64,000 nucleotides of DNA from [Mycobacterium] manitobense (GTDB lineage: Bacteria > Actinomycetota > Actinomycetes > Mycobacteriales > Mycobacteriaceae), in assembly GCF_025821665.1 (NCBI RefSeq), contig NZ_JACKSJ010000016.1:1-64000 (forward strand). The letters are read 5' to 3'. The translations under genes and the position numbers were made by a program. Below the pieces are notes generated by a model that did no database searches, was not told the origin of the DNA, and saw only the letters and a list, made by a program, of their open reading frames with translations. Positions 60,140 to 64,000 of this stretch are shown here, piece after piece. How positions within the stretch are numbered: the stretch's first letter is position 1; each line of letters opens with the position of its first letter.

Positions 60140-61236
60140 CAGCCCGACAGCGTCGCCGTCGCCGCCTCGTCGATGACGTCGGCCACCTCGTGGCGCCGCT
60201 GCCACGCGGCCCGCTGGCGCATGGCGCCGTTGCCCTGCTCGGCGATGCGGTCGAGTTCGGCCCGCACCAGCTCCTCGTCGCCGACGGCACGCAGTGCGGG
60301 CGTGATCCGGTCGACGAAGGCCCGCAGCAGGTCGACGGCGGGCGCCGGTGAGTGGGCGTCGAACAGGTCGACGGCCTGCCCGTCGAGGCCGTCGCGTGCC
60401 GACTTCCAGTACGCCGCGGCCAGGGCGTGCGGGGAGATGCGGGGCAGGCCGGCGCCGCTGCGCTCGTCGTCGAGTGCCGTCATCACCGCACCGCGGGTCA
60501 GCGCGGCCAGCAGGACCGTCTCGGCGACGGTGGCGGGCACGTCGGACACCCGCACCTCGACGGTCGGGAAGTTCGCCGATGGCCGGACGTCCCAATAGAC
60601 CATGCCGTCGTCGAGCATCGCGCCGGCGTTCTGCATCATCTGCACCACCGCGTCGTACTCGTCGACCGACTCGAAGTGTGGGGGCGGGCCGGCGCTGGGC
60701 CACCGCGACCACAGCACCTGTCGCCAGCTCGCGTGCCCGCTGTCGGCGTTGCGGTAGATCGCCGAGTTGGCGGTCAGGGCGAGCAGCAGCGGCAGCCACG
60801 GCCGCAGCCGGTTGCTCACCCGGACCGCCGCCTCGCGGGTGGGCACCGCGACGTGCACGTGGCAGCCGCAGATGCCCTGTTCGTGGGCGATCATCCCGAA
60901 GGTGTCGGCAATCCTGCGGTAGCGCGGCGAGTCGGTGATCGGGAAGTGGTGCGGCACGGTGGGCGGCAGACCGACGGCGAGCAGCCGGGCGCCCGCGGCG
61001 TCGGCGGCGCGTCCGGCGATCCGCCGTAGCCGGGTCAGCTGCTCGTGCAGTTCGGCGGTGCTGCCCGCCACGTCGGTGGCTGTCTCGACCTGGCAGGAGG
61101 TCAGCTCGAGCTGGAGGTCGACGCCGTCGGCGGCGGCGAGTTCGGCGACGCGGCGGTTGTGCGGCACCGGTTCGCCCGAGTCCGGGTCGATGAGGAGGAA
61201 CTCCTCCTCGACGCCCACGGTGGGATGGCTGGACAT
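60136..61236 (-). CDS. Carboxylate-amine ligase, YbdK-type glutamate-cysteine ligase
   Basis: A 366-residue GCS2-family enzyme. VGVEEEFLLIDPDSGEPVPHN opens the catalytic core, and QLELTSCQVETATDV, GCHVHVAVP and WDVRPSANFPTVEVRVSD contain the Glu/His metal ligands. YbdK proteins show weak gamma-glutamylcysteine synthase activity; mycobacteria use mycothiol, and a role in other gamma-glutamyl ligations is possible. ATG 61236 was chosen; upstream codons are not conserved-looking. The 177-bp gap to the divergent gene has no clear motif. Confidence 0.88.
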   Translation of the reverse strand: MSSHPTVGVEEEFLLIDPDSGEPVPHNRRVAELAAADGVDLQLELTSCQVETATDVAGSTAELHEQLTRLRRIAGRAADAAGARLLAVGLPPTVPHHFPITDSPRYRRIADTFGMIAHEQGICGCHVHVAVPTREAAVRVSNRLRPWLPLLLALTANSAIYRNADSGHASWRQVLWSRWPSAGPPPHFESVDEYDAVVQMMQNAGAMLDDGMVYWDVRPSANFPTVEVRVSDVPATVAETVLLAALTRGAVMTALDDERSGAGLPRISPHALAAAYWKSARDGLDGQAVDLFDAHSPAPAVDLLRAFVDRITPALRAVGDEELVRAELDRIAEQGNGAMRQRAAWQRRHEVADVIDEAATATLSGC

Positions 61237-61413
61237 CGGGCCTGCAGACTCTCTCGAAATATTGATCCGGCCCGCCGGGGTACTCACAACGGGCCGGATC
61301 TGGTGGTGGTTCGTAGGGGTCCGCACCGCGGTGAGGCGAACCGTGCGGATCATTTGTGCCCACTTCCCGCGAGGGTCAAACATCGAAATCGGGCGACCTC
61401 CTACGATCGACTG

Positions 61414-62238
61414 ATGCCGCGGGATCTTCGGTTCGGACTCGGTCTGCACGCCGCCCGTTCACTGACGAAAGTGCAGGACACCGCGCGGCGAGCCGAGGAG
61501 CTCGGCTTCGACGTACTGCACGTGCCCGACCATCTGGGCGCCCCTGCTCCGTTCCCTGCGCTGATGGCGGCCGCGGCGGCCACCCGAACGCTGCGGCTGG
61601 GGACGTTCGTGCTCAACGCCGGCTTCTACCGGCCCGCGCTGCTGGCCCGCGACGTCGCGGCGCTGCACGACCTCAGCGGCGGGCGGTTCGAGGCCGGCCT
61701 GGGCACCGGGTACGTGCGGGAGGAGTTCGAGGCCGCCGAGCTGCCGTACCCGAGCGCGGGCGAACGCGTCGACCACCTGGCGCACGTCACCGGATATCTG
61801 CGCGAACACCTGCCGAGCGTGCCGATCCTCATCGCCGGCAACGGCGACCGGGTGCTCACCCTGGCTGCCCGCAGGGCCGACATCATCGGGCTGACCGGTG
61901 GTGACCGTCCGGCGTCCGGCGACGAGGACCCGCTCGCCGAGCGGATCGCGTTCGTCCGGGCCGCTGCCGGTGACCGGTTCGCCGAGCTGGAACTCAACCT
62001 CGCCGTGACGGCGATGCCGGTCGACGGCTCCGGCATGCCCGACCTGTCGATTCCGCGGCACTTCCTGCCCGGGTTGACCGATGAGCAGCTGCTGCGCCAT
62101 CCCGGCACGCTGGCCGGGTCGACGCGCGACATGGCCGACCGCATCCGCGGCTACCGCGACGACTACGGCGTCTCCTACATCATCGTGCAGGCGCCGCACG
62201 CCGACGCGTTCGCGAAGGTGATCGCCGAACTGCGCTAG
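61414..62238 (+). CDS. LLM-class F420-dependent oxidoreductase (TIGR03621-like)
   Basis: A 274-residue luciferase-like barrel: RFGLGLHAARSLTKVQDTARRAEELGFDVLHVPDHL, FVLNAGFYRPALLARDVAALHDLSGGRFEAGLGTGYVREEF, and PILIAGNGDRVLTLAARRADIIGLTG. The last is typical of the actinobacterial F420 subfamily. The stop overlaps the convergent COX-IV gene by 4 bp. Substrate unknown. Confidence 0.85.
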   Translation: MPRDLRFGLGLHAARSLTKVQDTARRAEELGFDVLHVPDHLGAPAPFPALMAAAAATRTLRLGTFVLNAGFYRPALLARDVAALHDLSGGRFEAGLGTGYVREEFEAAELPYPSAGERVDHLAHVTGYLREHLPSVPILIAGNGDRVLTLAARRADIIGLTGGDRPASGDEDPLAERIAFVRAAAGDRFAELELNLAVTAMPVDGSGMPDLSIPRHFLPGLTDEQLLRHPGTLAGSTRDMADRIRGYRDDYGVSYIIVQAPHADAFAKVIAELR

Positions 62239-62513
62239 TACCAGAGGTACAGCCCGCTGAGCACCGCCCACACGGCGACGCAGTAGACCTCGAACACCGT
62301 TCGCAGCGCCACCGGTGCACGGCGCAGTTCCATGAAGTCCAGGCCGACGAGCCGCACCTTGACCGCCGCGATGGCGAGCACGACGACGGCGACGGCCGAG
62401 CCGGTGCCGTGCTCGGCGCCGACCGCCCACGAGACGACGGTGGCGGCGATCAGCAGCAGCCACGTCACGCCCGCGCGGTTGCGGATCAGCTGCAGCACGG
62501 ATGGACCCGTCAT
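62235..62513 (-). CDS. Cytochrome c oxidase subunit IV family protein
   Basis: A 92-residue protein with three hydrophobic helices (WLLLIAATVVSWAVGAEH, AVAVVVLAIAAVKVRLVGLDFMELRRAP, LRTVFEVYCVAVWAVLSGLYLW). The KVRLVGLDFMELR segment is diagnostic of the bacterial COX4/NorF-like family. The ATG overlaps the stop of the subunit III gene, so the two are translationally coupled. It is the last gene of a three-gene operon. Confidence 0.85.
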   Translation of the reverse strand: MTGPSVLQLIRNRAGVTWLLLIAATVVSWAVGAEHGTGSAVAVVVLAIAAVKVRLVGLDFMELRRAPVALRTVFEVYCVAVWAVLSGLYLWY

Positions 62514-63100
62514 GACACCAGGTACAGCAGGGCGAACAGGAAGATCCACAGCAGGTCGACCAGATGCCAGAAGCACGCGCCGCCCTCGACGAGCGCCATC
62601 CGGTTGCCGCTCAATTCGGGCCTGCGTGTCTGCGTCCACACGAAGGTCAGCGCGAGCAGGCCGAGGCCGACGTGGAACAGGTGCAGGCCGGTGAGGATGA
62701 AGTAGTAGAGGTAGAAATCGCCCGCCCCGGCGCCGTGGCCGGCGGAGACCAGCGCGGTGTACTCGTAGACCTTCAGGCCGGCGAACAGGAGGCCGCAGCC
62801 GATCGCTGCGGTGACGGCGGAGGTGGCGATCGAGCGGGCGCCGGTGCGGACGGCGCCGAGGGCGACCACCACGCAGAGCGAACTGGTGAGCAGCACCAGC
62901 GTGTTGAGCAGCCCGACGCCGATGTGCAGCGTCGCGCGTGCGGCGTCGAAGGCCTCGGGAGTCCGGCCACGGGCCACCATGAAGGTGACGAAGAAGACGC
63001 CGAACACCAGCATGTCGCCGAACAGGAAGACCCAGGTGCCTGCCTCGCCGGGAATGCGGCGGGCGTCGGTGTCCGCGGGCGCGGCGGCCGTGGCGGTCAC
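62510..63100 (-). CDS. Heme-copper oxidase subunit III family protein
   Basis: A 196-residue protein with five membrane helices. RIPGEAGTWVFLFGDMLVFGVFFVTFM is the short NorE-type start. YYFILTGLHLFHVGLGLLALTFV and GACFWHLVDLLWIFLFALLYLV are the conserved TM segments with GxHxxHV and WHxVDxxW. It lacks a subunit I neighbour. GTG at 63100 overlaps the upstream gene stop (GTGA). Confidence 0.88.
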   Translation of the reverse strand: MTATAAAPADTDARRIPGEAGTWVFLFGDMLVFGVFFVTFMVARGRTPEAFDAARATLHIGVGLLNTLVLLTSSLCVVVALGAVRTGARSIATSAVTAAIGCGLLFAGLKVYEYTALVSAGHGAGAGDFYLYYFILTGLHLFHVGLGLLALTFVWTQTRRPELSGNRMALVEGGACFWHLVDLLWIFLFALLYLVS

Positions 63101-63798
63101 GGCACGGGCACCGGGGATTCGGCGGCCTGCTGGGCCGAGATCGAGCGCAGCATGACCACGGTGGTCGCCACGATCCAGATCACCAGCACCAGGCCGGGCA
63201 GATAGAAGGCGAACACGCCGTTCCAGGCCAGCGGGCCGTCGTTGAACACAACGACGACACACCCCGGCAGCGACAGGGTGGCCACCCACAGGTTGAGGTA
63301 GCCGTACCAGCGCGGGAAGGTCGGCGGGTCGGCCCTGTCGATGAAGGACGCCACCGCCAGCGTGATGTTCTGCACGACGATGGTGCCGACGATGCCGATG
63401 AACCACAGCCAGAACAGGTCGTTGAGTGCCCGGGTGATCTCGGGTGGGCGGTCCTCGGGCCGAAATGCGGCCGCCGCCAACATCATCAGCGGGAAGATCA
63501 GTGCGGGTACGAAGATGGTCGCCGCGAACACCTGGGTGACCGAGAGCATGCCCCAGCCGCCTTCGGCGCGGCGGATGCGCAGCACCAGTGCGGCGAGGAA
63601 CGGCAGCGCGAGGACGGCGGTGAGCAGGGCGCCCGCGACGCCGAACCGGATCCACAGCTTGTGGTCGACGAAGAACTGCGCGATGTCCTCGGCCGACGCC
63701 GTCGGGGAGAGCGGCGGGAAGAGCCGCGCCAGTCCGGAGAAGCAGGTGCCGTACAGCAGGATCATCACTGTTCCCGACCAGGCGCCGACGCGTTGCAT
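63097..63798 (-). CDS. Membrane protein of COX III/IV operon, unknown family
   Basis: A 233-residue protein with six hydrophobic segments. The first is GAWSGTVMILLYGTCFSGLARLF, followed by a periplasmic PPLSPTASAEDIAQFFVDHKLW loop, and the last is GLVLVIWIVATTVVMLRSI. I cannot assign a family. ATG 63798 is preceded by GGAGCTGAGG; a GTG at 63810 is possible. It is coupled to the subunit III gene and probably forms part of the same membrane complex or of an alternative oxidase/NO-related module. Confidence 0.72.
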   Translation of the reverse strand: MQRVGAWSGTVMILLYGTCFSGLARLFPPLSPTASAEDIAQFFVDHKLWIRFGVAGALLTAVLALPFLAALVLRIRRAEGGWGMLSVTQVFAATIFVPALIFPLMMLAAAAFRPEDRPPEITRALNDLFWLWFIGIVGTIVVQNITLAVASFIDRADPPTFPRWYGYLNLWVATLSLPGCVVVVFNDGPLAWNGVFAFYLPGLVLVIWIVATTVVMLRSISAQQAAESPVPVP

Positions 63799-63912
63799 CC
63801 TCAGCTCCACGTCGGCAGGCTACCGGCCGATGGCGAACGTTTTGACAATTTTGCCGAAACTCCCGCGTGGCGAGCGGACGGCGCGGGGGCGGTAAACTCT
63901 CACGCGGTCCCC

Positions 63913-63985
63913 GCCCCCGTAGCTCAGGGGATAGAGCACGGCTCTCCTAAAGCCGGTGTCGCATGTTCGAATCATGCCGGGGGCA
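63913..63985 (+). tRNA. tRNA-Arg (anticodon CCT)
   Basis: A 73-nt cloverleaf. The acceptor GCCCCCG pairs with CGGGGGC, the D-arm is GCTC...GAGC, the anticodon stem is CGGCT/AGCCG around the loop CTCCTAA (anticodon CCT, reading AGG), and the T-arm is GCATG-TTCGAAT-CATGC. The discriminator is A and CCA is not encoded. All stems are fully paired. Confidence 0.97.
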
Positions 63986-64000
63986 CTCATCCGGTGATCG

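Noticed and set aside
1..64000. CRISPR arrays, rRNA genes, replication origin
   Set aside because: No regularly spaced direct repeats, no rRNA-like sequence and no DnaA-box cluster seen on reading the window.

Overview
The window is about 64 kb of uniformly GC-rich, gene-dense chromosome from a mycobacterium, most likely a fast-growing Mycolicibacterium-type species. The evidence is a sigK-rskA pair, a ku and polymerase-phosphoesterase-ligase ligD (NHEJ) pair, KstR-type TNNAACNNGTTNNA operators, F420-dependent luciferase-like oxidoreductases, a mycobacterial-type gabD2, many GTG starts and frequent ATGA stop/start overlaps. No plasmid, phage, CRISPR array or insertion sequence was seen. One tRNA-Arg(CCT) lies at the right edge.

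Layout. 0-11 kb: a truncated secreted repeat protein, SDR, gabD2, an Fpg/Nei glycosylase, a 4-TM holin-like protein, cobF, a SigF-subfamily sigma factor, a YihY protein, an AurF-type diiron oxygenase coupled to a degenerate flavoprotein-DUF4873 protein, a thiamine-diphosphate enzyme and DUF4235. 11-20 kb: an LLM oxidoreductase behind a KstR-type box, a STAS-ATPase fusion, AraC and ROK regulators, an MFS exporter with a coupled SDR, a small secreted protein with a textbook intrinsic terminator, and a two-component system. 20-32 kb: membrane and hypothetical proteins, an FHA-HTH protein convergent with a Ser/Thr kinase carrying twelve kelch repeats, an acyl-ACP thioesterase-like protein, a flavoprotein, a VOC protein, rnhA, an aldo/keto reductase with its divergent HTH regulator, and a DUF4239 protein. 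32-37 kb: a looser, probably acquired stretch holding redox enzymes, a TetR-controlled pair of paralogous SDRs, a decayed alpha/beta-hydrolase and a gene-poor gap.

37-52 kb: ligD (minus) and ku (plus) are divergent but separated by about 12 kb. This interval holds a complete polyol module (lipoprotein, two permeases, UgpC/MsmK-type ATPase, DUF4032 protein, SorC regulator, zinc alcohol dehydrogenase, mannitol-type dehydrogenase, PfkB kinase). It also holds a frameshifted AbiEi/DUF559-type endonuclease-like gene bracketed by two copies of a 13-23-13 palindrome; a third, 23-bp perfect palindrome follows ku. 52-64 kb: TetR/DoxX, a KstR-boxed SDR with a DapB-fold enzyme, a secreted peptide and mntH, a gamma-glutamylcyclotransferase/poly-gamma-glutamate-hydrolase fusion, DUF1365-sigK-rskA, a YbdK-type glutamate-cysteine ligase, a second LLM oxidoreductase, a three-gene membrane operon with cytochrome-oxidase subunit III and IV homologues, and tRNA-Arg.

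Functional threads. The polyol cluster should import a sugar alcohol, oxidise it and phosphorylate the resulting ketose under SorC control. NHEJ genes flank that cluster. Two genes 42 kb apart share KstR-type operators, linking them to the sterol regulon. The observations most worth pursuing are the palindrome-bracketed endonuclease-like gene, the GGCT/PGA-hydrolase fusion, the duplicated-propeller kinase facing an FHA-HTH protein, and the AurF/DUF4873 pair.
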